DNA from: Bacteroidales bacterium
GTDB lineage: Bacteria; Bacteroidota; Bacteroidia; Bacteroidales; VadinHA17
NCBI GenBank assembly: GCA_017999895.1
Contig: JAGNKY010000004.1
Span: forward strand, 124,001 to 188,000
DNA length: 64,000 nt
Reading direction: 5' to 3'
In this document: positions 44,086-54,252 of the stretch, piece by piece
Layout of the letters: each line of letters starts with the position of its first letter
Position numbering within the stretch: the stretch's first letter is position 1
Position numbers and translations under genes: made by a program
The notes under the pieces: model-generated
Database searches by the model: none
What the model was told of the DNA's origin: nothing
Seen by the model: the letters and a program-made list of their open reading frames with translations, nothing else

Positions 44086-44466
44086 CTATTTATTTTCTAT
44101 TTTTATAAAGTTGATTGGAACCGACAAAATTGATGAAAAATATTCGCCGCGTTCAAGAATATCCTCGTCGCCTTCTTCGTAATACCAGTTGAAAATATAT
44201 TTTTTATTTTTCAGGGAGACATAAATGATTTTCTGAAAAAATTTTATAAGTACTTTAGCACTTGCACTATTAAAATATTCCAGATTTACGTCAACAGTTG
44301 TAACATCGGCGGGGAATTCGATATAATCATTGATCCAGTTGGAAACAGGCGTATAAAATTCTTCTGCATTTTCAGGGATAGAAAGGCCGCTAATTCTGAT
44401 AATCCCTTCAGGATTGAGAATTATTTCCGGCGTGTTTCGTCCGCGTTCTATCCGAAGTTCTTGCAT
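44086..44466 (-). CDS. SiaC-like (DUF1987) regulatory phosphoprotein
   Basis: From the ATG at 44466 the protein is 126 residues; the frame extends to 44493. The segments RGRNTPEIILNPEG, IRISGLSIPENAEEFYTPVSNWINDYI and VDVNLEYFNSASAKVLIKFF match the SiaC family. Its members resemble anti-anti-sigma proteins, are phosphorylated, and control diguanylate cyclases or phosphatases. No partner kinase or phosphatase gene is adjacent. A short GGATAA/TTATCC hairpin lies in the 26-base gap to the phosphoesterase gene. Confidence 0.85.
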   Translation of the reverse strand: MQELRIERGRNTPEIILNPEGIIRISGLSIPENAEEFYTPVSNWINDYIEFPADVTTVDVNLEYFNSASAKVLIKFFQKIIYVSLKNKKYIFNWYYEEGDEDILERGEYFSSILSVPINFIKIENK

Positions 44467-44571
44467 AATAATTATTTGTTCTAATATATACAATTTTTTG
44501 ATAGAGGTTAATAATACTTATATTTCTCTGTTTTATAAAAATTGTATGATATTGATAAAAAGCTCTAAAAA

Positions 44572-45591
44572 TCATATTTCGAACCTTGCCAGAGGAGAAA
44601 TATCGAATGATGCAAACGCACCATTGATATATTTATAATATCCGGCGATACCTACCATTGCCGCATTATCGGTCGTATAAATAAATTCAGGGATATAAAC
44701 ATTCCATCCTCTCCTTTCCCCTTCCTTTTTCAATGCTTCTCGTAAGCCAGAATTAGCCGAAACGCCTCCTGCAATTCCCACTTCTTTTATTCCTGTCAAT
44801 TCCGAAGCTTTAATAAGTTTTTCCATAAGAATTGAAATAATCGTATTCTGTAAAGAAGCACACAGGTCGGCCATATTTTCTTCGATGAACGAATTGTTTT
44901 CCTTCATTCTATCGCGCAGAAAATACAAAAAGTTCGTTTTTAATCCGCTGAAACTGAAATCAAGTCCGGGTACAGACGGTCTGGTAAATTTAAATGCATT
45001 TTTATTTCCTGAAATTGCCAGTTTATCGATTGTTGGGCCGGATGGATAAGGCAGACCCATTAACTTGCCACATTTATCAAAAGCTTCACCTGCAGCGTCA
45101 TCAATCGTTCTGCCAGCCACTTCCATTTCGTAATAGTTATGTACAATTATAATCTGGGTGTGACCTCCGGAAACAAGTAGACATAGGAAAGGTAATGAAG
45201 GATTATTGGCACTGCCATCCTCTTTTTTTATAAAATGAGACAGAACGTGAGCCTGTAAGTGGTTGACTTCAATTATCGGAATCCTGAGGGCAAGAGCGAA
45301 ACCTTTAGCAAATGAAGTGCCAACCAGCAAGGAACCCATTAAGCCTGGCCCGCGTGTAAATGCAACAGCCGAAATATCTTTTAATGAAATACCTGCCCTT
45401 TTTATTGCCTGATCAACAACAGGAATAATATTTACCTGATGTGCACGTGATGCTAATTCAGGAACAACGCCTCCATACGAATTATGCACATCCTGAGTGG
45501 AAATAAGATTGGAAAGAACATAACCATCTCTTACAATAGCAGCAGAAGTATCGTCACATGACGATTCTATGGCAAGAATAGTAATACTCAT
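44572..45591 (-). CDS. tsaD: tRNA N6-adenosine threonylcarbamoyltransferase
   Basis: This 339-residue protein has the TsaD/Kae1 features: ILAIESSCDDTSAAIV at the start, VNHLQAHVLSHF with the two metal-binding His, FLCLLVSGGHTQIIIV, and VGIAGGVSANSGLRE. It transfers the threonylcarbamoyl group to A37 of ANN-reading tRNAs, an essential modification. It is divergent from tamB. Confidence 0.97.
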   Translation of the reverse strand: MSITILAIESSCDDTSAAIVRDGYVLSNLISTQDVHNSYGGVVPELASRAHQVNIIPVVDQAIKRAGISLKDISAVAFTRGPGLMGSLLVGTSFAKGFALALRIPIIEVNHLQAHVLSHFIKKEDGSANNPSLPFLCLLVSGGHTQIIIVHNYYEMEVAGRTIDDAAGEAFDKCGKLMGLPYPSGPTIDKLAISGNKNAFKFTRPSVPGLDFSFSGLKTNFLYFLRDRMKENNSFIEENMADLCASLQNTIISILMEKLIKASELTGIKEVGIAGGVSANSGLREALKKEGERRGWNVYIPEFIYTTDNAAMVGIAGYYKYINGAFASFDISPLARFEI

Positions 45592-45650
45592 AAGGCTTTT
45601 TTATTACCAACTTTTAAGTTATATTTATATCGTTTTTCCCGGCAGATTCA

Positions 45651-48600
45651 ATGCACAAAAATATTAAAAAAACAGCAGGGATTATTATGGCAACATTAAC
45701 TGTTGTCATAGTCTTCGTTTTATTAGTTATGCTGATAGTAAGTTTTTCTTTTTCACAAACTTATATCTCAAAAAAAATTACGTCATATATATCAAGAGAA
45801 ATAAATTCTCAAATAACTCTCGAAAAAATAAAATTCACATTCTTCAACAGGCTTACAGCAAAAAACATTCTTATAAAAGATCAGAACCTCGACACTCTCC
45901 TCTTTTTACCTCAACTGACAGCCACTATAAAAAAATTAGATATTAAAAACCAGGATGTAAGGCTGGGTAAAGTTGTTGCTACGAAACCTTCATTCTTTTT
46001 AATTACCGATTCGTCGGGCTTGATGAATGTGAATTGGTACCTCAATATGTTGAGGAAAGAAGAAAAAAAATCAAAGCCTGGAAAATTTACAATGAGAATG
46101 GGAAGAGCTGAAATTAAAGACGGTAAATTCTGCCAGATAAAAATGATAAGACCTGAACCCAAAACAAGAATGGATTACAGGAATATCAGAATAAGCGGGA
46201 TCGATTTCGCTATGAATGATTTCTTTGTTCAGGGTGATTCAGTATATATGGAAATTGACGGAGTGAAAATGAAAGAACAAAGTGGATTCGGCATTCGTGA
46301 TATGAAATCGAAATTATCTGTTTATAACAAAAAAATTGTTTTCACCGATGCTATAATTGAGTGTGATTCATCCGAAATCAATGCCCCTCTGATTGCAGTT
46401 CTCGGTGATTCAATCACAGGTTTCAAAAACTTCAACAATACAGCAATATTCGACATAAAAATTACTCAGTCTGCAATAAGTGGTCAGGATCTTAAATATT
46501 TCATACCTGTAAAAGCAATGCCAGAAAACACATTTGGATTTGAAGGAGAAGTAAAAGGTACAGTCTCCGAACTTAGGGGGAGGAAAATAAGAATAAAAGG
46601 GATGGACAAAACCGACATCTACATGAATTTTGCTCTTTCAGGCCTTCCAGATATAAAAAATACTTTTATTTTCTGTGAAATTAATAGTCTCAAAACATCG
46701 GCAAACGACTTAATGTTGATTAGAATTCCGGAAGGAAAGATTTTGACATTGCCTGAAAACATAAGAAAAATTGAAAATATAACATTTACAGGTAGTTTTA
46801 CAGGTTTTATTAACGATTTTGTAACCTATGGAAAGCTGTTTACGCCATACGGTTCCGTCTCAACCGATGTTTCATTAAGGCCGGAAGGCTCAAAAATTTT
46901 TACCATAAAAGGAAGTGTTAAAGGCACCGGAATAAATATTGGCGAACTATCCGGTAACAGTACACTTCTGGGACAATCTACGATTACTGCCGACGTTGAC
47001 GGAAAAACAGAATCATTCAAAACATTTGCTGTTAATGTTGCAGGAATAATTGATAGTATAGAAATCAATAATTACAAATACGAAAAAATTAAACTTGCCG
47101 GTTATTTTACAGATAAGACATGGGACGGAACAATAAAAGCTGAAGATGAGAATATGAAAATGGATTTATCGGGCATGTTCGACTTCAGGGAAGAATTGCC
47201 TGAGTTCGATTTCACTCTCGATATCAAAAAAGCTGACCTTTTCAAACTTAACATTGACAAAACTGATTCAACGTCTGCCTTATCCTTACTTGTCACGGCA
47301 AATTTCAAAGGTAACAATATCGACAACCTTGATGGCGAAATCAGACTTCACAATTCCGATTTCAGAAAATATGGTAATAACCTTAAGGTAAATGAGTTTT
47401 TACTTAAGACTTTTTCCGAGAATAACGCCAGGATATTAACCCTTAAAACCGATTTCTTGACTACTGAGATAAAAGGCCGGTATAATTTTTCATCTATAGG
47501 TAGCGACTTTAAAAATGTGCTTGCAACCATGTTCCCTTCAAAATATAATAATTTCTCCATAAAACCTTACCATACTGCTAATTCCTTTAACTTCCTGATA
47601 AACTTCAGGAAAACTGAAGAGTTAAATAAATTCCTTAAAACAGGTTTGACGATTTCCGACAAAAGCACTATACAAGGCATTATAAAACCTGACAGTTTAA
47701 TTTATATTACTGGCGAAGCAAAATATTTTGGAATAAAAAACAATATCCTGGACAAACTATCATTTGAAGCACATTATTCGGATTCTCTTTTAAATGCTTC
47801 GATAAAAACATCATCATTTAACCTTATGAATATAGCTGAGCTTAAAAACTTCTATATTAATTTTTCATCCTTCCCCGATCACTTCAGAACAAATATTGAA
47901 TGGCTTGAAAGAGATAATGAATCACATAAAGGTTTTTTCGAAGCTTCTGGTGAATTTGTTCCTTTATTGGTGAATAAAAAAGGGTCCTCAGGTGCATTAA
48001 TGAAGCTTAATATTTTACCAGGTGAGGTATATGTCAAAAACAATGTTTGGAAAATTAATCCGGCTGAAATTATAGCCGACTCAAACTCTATAAAAATTTC
48101 AAGGTTTATTATTAATAATAATGATAATTATTTTATAGCCGAAGGCGCAGCATCGGAAGACAAGATGGACACCATATATTTTAAGTTAAATGGCATTGAT
48201 ATAGATGTTCTGAATAAATTTACAAAAAAAGATACTATTTCAAAGCCTGGTAAAATAGAGCTCGGTTTAGACGGGATTTTAGGGGGAACTGTAAGCTTAA
48301 CGGATGTTTACAAAAATCTGATGTTCGAAAGTGATATAAAAATAAGAGATTTTAAAATTCTTGAAAGCAATTATGGAGATGTGAAAGTTAGCTCAGTCTG
48401 GAATAAAACTAAAAAAATTGCAGACATTGAAATAAACAACAACTTTGGCGGTAAAAAGATGTTCGATATAAACGGTTATTATAACCCCGAGACCAAATTT
48501 GTCGATTTAAACATCAAAACCGACAGGCTTCCCATGGAGATAATGAATCCGATTGCTAAAACATTTGCAACCGGAATTACAGGCACTGCCTCCGGTACGG

Positions 48601-50168
48601 TTCGTTTTTTTGGAGAATTCAAAAAACCTTTTGTTACAGGCACTCTCTTTGCCGAAAATGGAACCATGAAAATTAATTTTCTGCAAGTAAAATATATTTT
48701 TACCGATAGTGTAAAATTTGATAAAGATGCAATACGTTTTAAAAATCTCGTTTTCAAAGATGAAAACGGTAATTCTGGAACTTTAAGCGGAGCCGTATAT
48801 CATAAAAATTTCAAAGACTTTTCTCCTGATTTAAATATTACAATTAACAACTGTTTAGTGCTTAATACAAAATCGAAGGACAATGAATTCTTTTACGGAA
48901 CTGCAAGTGCAAGTGGTATTGTAATTATTAAACCTGTTGATCCGGTTTTAAAGTTTGAAATTTCTGTAAATACAGGCAGGAATTCAAGGTTTTACATCCC
49001 ACTTACGAGAGGTAAATCGTTAGCTGAAAAATCATTCATTACTTTTGTTGCCCCTTCCGAAAGCGATTCTTCAGAAGCTTTTCAACAAAAAAAACCGGCC
49101 ATTTCAAAAAAACAGGGCAAGCCAATTGAATTATCAATCGATCTTGAGGTAACACCCGATGCCGAGGTTCAACTACTTATTGATCCCAAAGCAGGTGATA
49201 TTATGAAAGCCTCAGGAAGAGGCAATCTAAACATTAGCCTTGACCGTAAAGGTGTTTTTAAGATTTTTGGCGATTACACGATTGAGAGCGGAGATTATCT
49301 ATTCACACTTGGCAACATAATAAACAAATCTTTTTCTGTAGAAAACGGTGGAAAAATATCTTTTAACGGCGATATTAATGATGCCGATATCGATATTAAA
49401 GCAATATATAAAACACGAGCTTCACTTTATGATATAATGCCGGGTATTCTACCCGAATCACAACAAAATGAAAGAATACCTGTGGAGTGTCTGCTGGTGC
49501 TTACAGGAAAACTTTTTAATCCGGTTGTGGGATTCGATATAAATCTTCCGACAGCCGACGAGGAAACAAAAGCCTATCTAAGAAGTATTATCAAATCGGA
49601 CGAAGAGATGAGCCGCCAGTTTCTTTTCTTACTTGTAATGAACAGGTTTTATGCAGATCCTACTCTGGGCACACAAGCAAAGACTGCCAGCATAGGATCA
49701 GCGACAGTGGGAGTAACGACTATGGAAATGCTATCGAACCAGCTCAGTAACTGGCTTTCCCAGATAAGCAAAGACTTTGATATAGGAATATACTACAGGC
49801 CCGAATTCCAGTCTCTCCCTAACTCAAACGAACTTCAGGTTGCACTTTCCACACAACTTCTTAACGACAGGGTAACTATTAATGGCAATTTTGATGTGGC
49901 AGGAAACCAGGCACAGGGAAGAATAGGAACATCAAAAACAAACACTATAACCGGAGATTTTGAAATTGAATATAAATTAAGTGAACATTTGAGGTTTAAA
50001 TTCTTTAATAGGTCGATCGACAATATCTATATAGATAACGGAGTCCAGTACACACAAGGAATAGGGTTGTTTTACAGACACGATTTCGATAGTTTTAAAG
50101 ATTTGTTTAACAAGAAAGAAAAGGAGTCGGCTAAAAAAGAAGAAAATATTAATATGGTTAATAAATAA
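45651..50168 (+). CDS. TamB-like translocation and assembly protein
   Basis: This 1505-residue protein has one N-terminal membrane helix (ATLTVVIVFVLLVMLIVSF), then a very long run of beta-strand repeats and the TamB C-terminal (DUF490) domain at about 1040-1470. That end contains LSIDLEVTPDAEVQLLIDPKAGDIMKASGRGNLNI, ESGDYLFTLGN and RIPVECLLVLTGKLFNPVVGFDINLP. TamB-type proteins bridge the periplasm and move phospholipid to the outer membrane or assist barrel assembly. It has a Lys/Glu-rich tail. Confidence 0.93.
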   Translation: MHKNIKKTAGIIMATLTVVIVFVLLVMLIVSFSFSQTYISKKITSYISREINSQITLEKIKFTFFNRLTAKNILIKDQNLDTLLFLPQLTATIKKLDIKNQDVRLGKVVATKPSFFLITDSSGLMNVNWYLNMLRKEEKKSKPGKFTMRMGRAEIKDGKFCQIKMIRPEPKTRMDYRNIRISGIDFAMNDFFVQGDSVYMEIDGVKMKEQSGFGIRDMKSKLSVYNKKIVFTDAIIECDSSEINAPLIAVLGDSITGFKNFNNTAIFDIKITQSAISGQDLKYFIPVKAMPENTFGFEGEVKGTVSELRGRKIRIKGMDKTDIYMNFALSGLPDIKNTFIFCEINSLKTSANDLMLIRIPEGKILTLPENIRKIENITFTGSFTGFINDFVTYGKLFTPYGSVSTDVSLRPEGSKIFTIKGSVKGTGINIGELSGNSTLLGQSTITADVDGKTESFKTFAVNVAGIIDSIEINNYKYEKIKLAGYFTDKTWDGTIKAEDENMKMDLSGMFDFREELPEFDFTLDIKKADLFKLNIDKTDSTSALSLLVTANFKGNNIDNLDGEIRLHNSDFRKYGNNLKVNEFLLKTFSENNARILTLKTDFLTTEIKGRYNFSSIGSDFKNVLATMFPSKYNNFSIKPYHTANSFNFLINFRKTEELNKFLKTGLTISDKSTIQGIIKPDSLIYITGEAKYFGIKNNILDKLSFEAHYSDSLLNASIKTSSFNLMNIAELKNFYINFSSFPDHFRTNIEWLERDNESHKGFFEASGEFVPLLVNKKGSSGALMKLNILPGEVYVKNNVWKINPAEIIADSNSIKISRFIINNNDNYFIAEGAASEDKMDTIYFKLNGIDIDVLNKFTKKDTISKPGKIELGLDGILGGTVSLTDVYKNLMFESDIKIRDFKILESNYGDVKVSSVWNKTKKIADIEINNNFGGKKMFDINGYYNPETKFVDLNIKTDRLPMEIMNPIAKTFATGITGTASGTVRFFGEFKKPFVTGTLFAENGTMKINFLQVKYIFTDSVKFDKDAIRFKNLVFKDENGNSGTLSGAVYHKNFKDFSPDLNITINNCLVLNTKSKDNEFFYGTASASGIVIIKPVDPVLKFEISVNTGRNSRFYIPLTRGKSLAEKSFITFVAPSESDSSEAFQQKKPAISKKQGKPIELSIDLEVTPDAEVQLLIDPKAGDIMKASGRGNLNISLDRKGVFKIFGDYTIESGDYLFTLGNIINKSFSVENGGKISFNGDINDADIDIKAIYKTRASLYDIMPGILPESQQNERIPVECLLVLTGKLFNPVVGFDINLPTADEETKAYLRSIIKSDEEMSRQFLFLLVMNRFYADPTLGTQAKTASIGSATVGVTTMEMLSNQLSNWLSQISKDFDIGIYYRPEFQSLPNSNELQVALSTQLLNDRVTINGNFDVAGNQAQGRIGTSKTNTITGDFEIEYKLSEHLRFKFFNRSIDNIYIDNGVQYTQGIGLFYRHDFDSFKDLFNKKEKESAKKEENINMVNK

Positions 50169-50305
50169 TGCTCATCTGTTATTAACCCGGTATAATAATT
50201 ATTTCAGGGAATACGTTTTTTACTAATTTTGTTTTCCAATGCTCTTCCTCAATATTTATGAGGAGAATGTGTTATAATAATTAATAATAAATTTAATCTT
50301 AAATA

Positions 50306-50992
50306 ATGGAATATATTCTTTTATTAATGCAGGATACAAACCTGGAAGCTGCTGCAAAATCAAAAATGACATTAATTGATCTTGCAATAAAGGGGGGTTG
50401 GGTAATGATACCAATACTTCTTCTTTCAATAATTGCAGCATATATTTTTATCGAAAGATATTATGTCATAAAAAAAGCAAGTACAGAAGATGTGAATTTC
50501 ATGAATAGAATAAAAGACTATATTCATGAAGGTAAGATTGACGCAGCTCTTGCTTTATGCCGTTCCACCGATTCACCGTCTGCAAGAATGGTCGAAAAAG
50601 GTATAAGCAGGCTTGGAAGGCCATTGAGTGACATTAACACTGCAATTGAAAATGTAGGAAAACTGGAAATCTCAAAACTTGAGAAAGGATTTCCAACACT
50701 TGCAACAATTACAGGAACTGAACCTATGCTTGGGTTTCTTGGTACGGTAATAGGAATGGTACAATCCTTTTATGCAATGTCACAGGCCGGAAACAATATT
50801 GAAGTTTCAATTCTCTCTGGTGGTATCTATACCGCACTTATTACTACGGTGGCAGGTCTTACTGTGGCTATTATTTGTTATTTTGCCTACAATACACTTG
50901 TTGTGAAGGTTGAAAAAGTAGTGTTCAATCTCGAGGCCACGCTCACCGAGTTTATGGATATTCTGAACGAACCGGTTAAAACAGGAAAATAA
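50306..50992 (+). CDS. exbB: MotA/TolQ/ExbB proton channel family protein
   Basis: This 228-residue protein has three membrane segments: MIPILLLSIIAAYIFIERYY, the LATITGTEPMLGFLGTVIGM region, and the pore helix GIYTALITTVAGLTVAIICYFAY. It belongs to the ExbB/TolQ family, using proton flow to drive a TonB-type arm. The next gene follows after one base, and a tonB-type gene comes third, so this is a complete energy-transduction operon. Confidence 0.93.
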   Translation: MEYILLLMQDTNLEAAAKSKMTLIDLAIKGGWVMIPILLLSIIAAYIFIERYYVIKKASTEDVNFMNRIKDYIHEGKIDAALALCRSTDSPSARMVEKGISRLGRPLSDINTAIENVGKLEISKLEKGFPTLATITGTEPMLGFLGTVIGMVQSFYAMSQAGNNIEVSILSGGIYTALITTVAGLTVAIICYFAYNTLVVKVEKVVFNLEATLTEFMDILNEPVKTGK

Positions 50993-50993
50993 A

Positions 50994-51386
50994 ATGGCAC
51001 TCTCTGCAAGAAATAAAATAAGTATCAATTTAAACTCGGTTGGAATGACCGATGTCTTTTTCAATCTATTACTTTTCTTTATGCTAACATCCACATTGGT
51101 TCACCCTACCGCATTACGACTTAATCTGCCGAAAGGCTCGGTTCAAATTGCAGCAAAACCTCAAACTACGGTCTCAATAACTAAGGATTTAAAATTATAT
51201 ATTGAAAATCAGCCTATCACATTCGACGAACTGGAGGAAGCATTAAAACAAAAAGTCGGTTCGAATCCCGACATATATATATCGCTTCATACTGACGAAA
51301 GTGTTCCGATAGGAGTTGTAACAAGGGTTTTAAATATAGCTCAAAAAAACAATTATAAGCTGATACTTGCAACCTCTCCCAAATAG
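50994..51386 (+). CDS. exbD: ExbD/TolR family protein
   Basis: This 130-residue protein has one membrane helix with the proton-carrying Asp in GMTDVFFNLLLFFMLTST. A periplasmic domain follows, with SVPIGVVTRVLNIAQKNNYKLILATSP. It pairs with ExbB upstream. The tonB frame begins at a TTG within its last 20 bases, so translation is probably coupled. Confidence 0.93.
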   Translation: MALSARNKISINLNSVGMTDVFFNLLLFFMLTSTLVHPTALRLNLPKGSVQIAAKPQTTVSITKDLKLYIENQPITFDELEEALKQKVGSNPDIYISLHTDESVPIGVVTRVLNIAQKNNYKLILATSPK

Positions 51387-52227
51387 CAATTTACGCAATA
51401 TTCCGACAGAGAAGGGGAAAGGAATTGCGGGAACTATCCTGTTTCATACCGGACTGTTTATAATACTTTTTATAGTTCATTTTTCTGTGCCTGTACCGGA
51501 TAAACAAGAGAGTGGAATACTTATCAATTTCGGTTTTGACGATACTGGTTCAGGGCTCATTGAGCCATCTTCACCTGCATCACAGCCGGAAACTTCTTCG
51601 ACAATTAGGACGGTGAACGAACCGACTGGAAAAGAAGAAGCTTTACTTACACAAGATTTTGATAATGAGGCTCCAGAAGTAAAAAAGGTAAATTTTGATA
51701 AGGAAAAACAAGAACAAATCGAAGCTGAAAAAAGGCGGCTTGCCGAACTGGAAGCTGAACGTATAAAACAAGAAGAAGAACAGAAAAGGATTAATGAAAT
51801 AATGAACAGGACTAAAAATGCTCTTGCCGCCTCAAAAAATATAGGCACCGACGCAAAAAGTGAAGGTATTGCAGGAGGTCAGGGTAATCAGGGTGTGCCC
51901 GAGGGATCGCCAGATTCAAAAACAAGAGGTGAAGGAAGCGGTACAGGCAATAAAGGTATTTCATACAGTCTCGAAGGGCGCGGATCTATTCTTCTTCCAG
52001 CACCCAGATATGACTATCAAGGAGAGGGAAGAGTTGTTGTGGAGGTGAGTGTTGACCGTGCAGGTAATGTTATTCAGGCCTTACCCGGAGCGAAAGGAAG
52101 CACCACCCTCGATGAGTACCTCCTTAATGCTGCAAAGGAAGCAGCACTTAAAGCAAAATTTGAACCTGCCCCTAATGCTCCACCTGTTCAGAAAGGAACA
52201 ATTACTTATAATTTTGTGCTTAGGTAA
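51367..52227 (+). CDS. TonB-type energy transducer
   Basis: This 286-residue protein uses TTG at 51367; no ATG is available before the membrane helix (GIAGTILFHTGLFIILFIVHFSV). A charged coiled coil follows (EQIEAEKRRLAELEAERIKQ), then a Gly/Ser-rich linker (EGIAGGQGNQGVPEGSPDSK). The C-terminal TonB domain comes last, with GRVVVEVSVDRAGNVIQALPGAKGSTTLDEYLLNAAKEAAL. It transmits energy to outer-membrane receptors. The overlap with exbD gives coupled synthesis. Confidence 0.88.
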   Translation: MQPLPNSNLRNIPTEKGKGIAGTILFHTGLFIILFIVHFSVPVPDKQESGILINFGFDDTGSGLIEPSSPASQPETSSTIRTVNEPTGKEEALLTQDFDNEAPEVKKVNFDKEKQEQIEAEKRRLAELEAERIKQEEEQKRINEIMNRTKNALAASKNIGTDAKSEGIAGGQGNQGVPEGSPDSKTRGEGSGTGNKGISYSLEGRGSILLPAPRYDYQGEGRVVVEVSVDRAGNVIQALPGAKGSTTLDEYLLNAAKEAALKAKFEPAPNAPPVQKGTITYNFVLR

Positions 52228-52251
52228 AATTACCCGAGAAGCACCTGAAAA

Positions 52252-52656
52252 TTAACTTCCCAGTTCCGACTTTGCACCCAGAAGTTCTTTAACGGAAAAA
52301 CCCAGATTATCAATAAGATTATTGTCTTTGATTATATAGTCATTAATACCTTTCCTTGCAAGTTCAAGCACAACTTCTCCTTTCTCCTGTGCCGACAACA
52401 TAATAATATAAATATCAGGATACTTATTTCTGATTTTATCTAAAATCTCTATGCCATTCATTACCTCTTGTCCGGGCTTTGTGAAATAATAATCGAGAAT
52501 GATTAAATCGGGCTTCATCTTATCCATAGCCCGAAGGCAATCCTCTCCATAATCGAAAGACTCAACACGGAAACCTTCAGAAGAAAAAGACTTTACAATC
52601 AGACTGGTCATAAAAGGGTCATCGTCAACAACAAATATCAGTTTGTTTTTATCCAT
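52252..52656 (-). CDS. Stand-alone response regulator receiver domain
   Basis: This 134-residue protein is a single receiver domain. The acidic pair is in IFVVDDDPFM, the phospho-acceptor Asp in PDLIILDYYF, and the Thr/Ser and Lys positions in YIIMLSAQEKGE and INDYIIKDNN. There is no output domain, so it acts by protein contact. No histidine kinase gene adjoins it. A -7-like box is at 52683-52690. Confidence 0.9.
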   Translation of the reverse strand: MDKNKLIFVVDDDPFMTSLIVKSFSSEGFRVESFDYGEDCLRAMDKMKPDLIILDYYFTKPGQEVMNGIEILDKIRNKYPDIYIIMLSAQEKGEVVLELARKGINDYIIKDNNLIDNLGFSVKELLGAKSELGS

Positions 52657-52682
52657 CTCCTGATTAAATTTCCTTATAAATC

Positions 52683-52690
52683 CAAATTTA
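52683..52690 (-). promoter_or_regulatory. Candidate -7 box for the receiver-domain gene
   Basis: The minus strand reads TAAATTTG, a full match to TAnnTTTG, 27 bases before the ATG. Confidence 0.4.
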
Positions 52691-52757
52691 TATAAAAAGA
52701 ATTTCTATTCCTAATTTTTTTTTTAAAAAAGAACCATATAAGAAATAATTCCAAATT

Positions 52758-54044
52758 TTACCATTCATCGCTAAAAAGAGGATAAGGTTTTATTATTTCT
52801 TTAACTTTACTGCCAACGCTATCTATAACTCTTTCACTTTCAATATTTGAAAGCACTTCATCAATAAGTTCAACTATTAAAGGCATGTGATCTTCTTTTA
52901 AGCCACGGGTAGTGATAGCCGGTGTCCCTACTCTTATACCCGAAGTAAGGAAAGGAGATCTGCTATCGTAAGGTACCATATTTTTGTTAACTGTTATATG
53001 TGCCAATACAAGAGCGTTTTCAGCTCTTTTCCCTGTGATATCCGGGTATTTTGTTCTCAAATCAATAAGCATCAAATGATTATCAGTTCCCCCGGAAATT
53101 ATTTTATATCCTTTATCTTCAAATGCTTTTGCCATTGCCATAGCGTTCTTTTTAACCTGCTCCTGATATCTTTTAAAGCCTGGTTGTAATGCTTCAGCAA
53201 ATGAAACTGCCTTGGCAGCAATTATATGTTCAAAAGGACCACCCTGCACACCTGGGAAAACAGCAGAATTTATTACGGCCGACATCATTTTTATCTCGCC
53301 TTTTAGCGTTTTCTGGCCCCATGGGTTTTCATAGTCATTTCCCATTAGAATAATGCCTCCTCTTGGTCCTCTAAGCGTTTTATGAGTTGTAGAAGTCACT
53401 ATATGTGCATATTTAAGAGGATTATCGAGAAGCCCTGCTGCGATTAGACCTGCAGGATGAGCCATGTCCACCATAAGAACTGCACCTACATCATCAGCAA
53501 TCTTCCTCATTCTTGCATAATCCCACTCCCTTGAGTAAGCCGACGCACCTCCAATTATGAGTTTCGGACTCTCCTTGTGTGCAATCTCCTCCATCAGATC
53601 ATAGTCAATCAAACCGGTCTCTTTATTCACATTATATGATACGGGCCTGTAAAGTATTCCTGAAGAATTAACGGGGGAACCATGGGAAAGATGACCTCCA
53701 TGAGACAAATTCAATCCCATAAAAGTATCGCCCGGTTTAAGATATGCTAAGAAAATAGCCATATTAGCCTGTGCACCTGAGTGAGGCTGAACATTTACAT
53801 ATTCTGCATTGAAAAGCTTCTTAAGCCTGTCAATTGCAGTCTGCTCAGTCTGATCCACAATTTCACAACCCCCATAGTACCGATTCCCAGGATAACCTTC
53901 GGCATATTTATTTGTAAGGACGGAGCCCATGGCTTCAAGCACCTGTGGACTAACAAAATTCTCTGAAGCTATAAGCTCAATCCCTTCAAGCTGACGTTTA
54001 TATTCCTTATTTATAAGCTCAAAAATCAAAGAGTCTCTATTCAT
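52758..54044 (-). CDS. glyA: Serine hydroxymethyltransferase
   Basis: This 428-residue protein is full-length. It has [34 protein letters not shown], the PLP lysine in [15 protein letters not shown], and [11 protein letters not shown]-like [16 protein letters not shown]. It interconverts serine and glycine with tetrahydrofolate, supplying one-carbon units for purine synthesis. A -7-like box lies about 50 bases upstream at 54095-54102. Confidence 0.97.
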   Translation of the reverse strand: MNRDSLIFELINKEYKRQLEGIELIASENFVSPQVLEAMGSVLTNKYAEGYPGNRYYGGCEIVDQTEQTAIDRLKKLFNAEYVNVQPHSGAQANMAIFLAYLKPGDTFMGLNLSHGGHLSHGSPVNSSGILYRPVSYNVNKETGLIDYDLMEEIAHKESPKLIIGGASAYSREWDYARMRKIADDVGAVLMVDMAHPAGLIAAGLLDNPLKYAHIVTSTTHKTLRGPRGGIILMGNDYENPWGQKTLKGEIKMMSAVINSAVFPGVQGGPFEHIIAAKAVSFAEALQPGFKRYQEQVKKNAMAMAKAFEDKGYKIISGGTDNHLMLIDLRTKYPDITGKRAENALVLAHITVNKNMVPYDSRSPFLTSGIRVGTPAITTRGLKEDHMPLIVELIDEVLSNIESERVIDSVGSKVKEIIKPYPLFSDEW

Positions 54045-54094
54045 ACTTAGTACATTATAAATATTTAATTTTATTATATTTTAAAATTGCGGTG

Positions 54095-54102
54095 CAAAAA
54101 TA
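54095..54102 (-). promoter_or_regulatory. Candidate -7 box for glyA
   Basis: The minus strand reads TATTTTTG, a full match to TAnnTTTG, giving a leader of about 45 bases. Confidence 0.35.
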
Positions 54103-54252
54103 AGTTTATAAATCTTATAGTTTTAATAAATATGTACACTTTATTAAACAAATAATAAATATTTTTTACAAACGAATGATTTTACAGGATGGCTTCAGCC
54201 TAAAAGTTTAATCCGGGCATTATATTTTCATACTTCTTATAAGGTTTGGAAA

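Noticed and set aside
51255-51272. GTCGGTTCGAATCCCGAC looks like a tRNA T-arm
   Set aside because: It lies inside the well-supported exbD coding region (VGSNPD), and no acceptor, D-arm or anticodon arm surrounds it.
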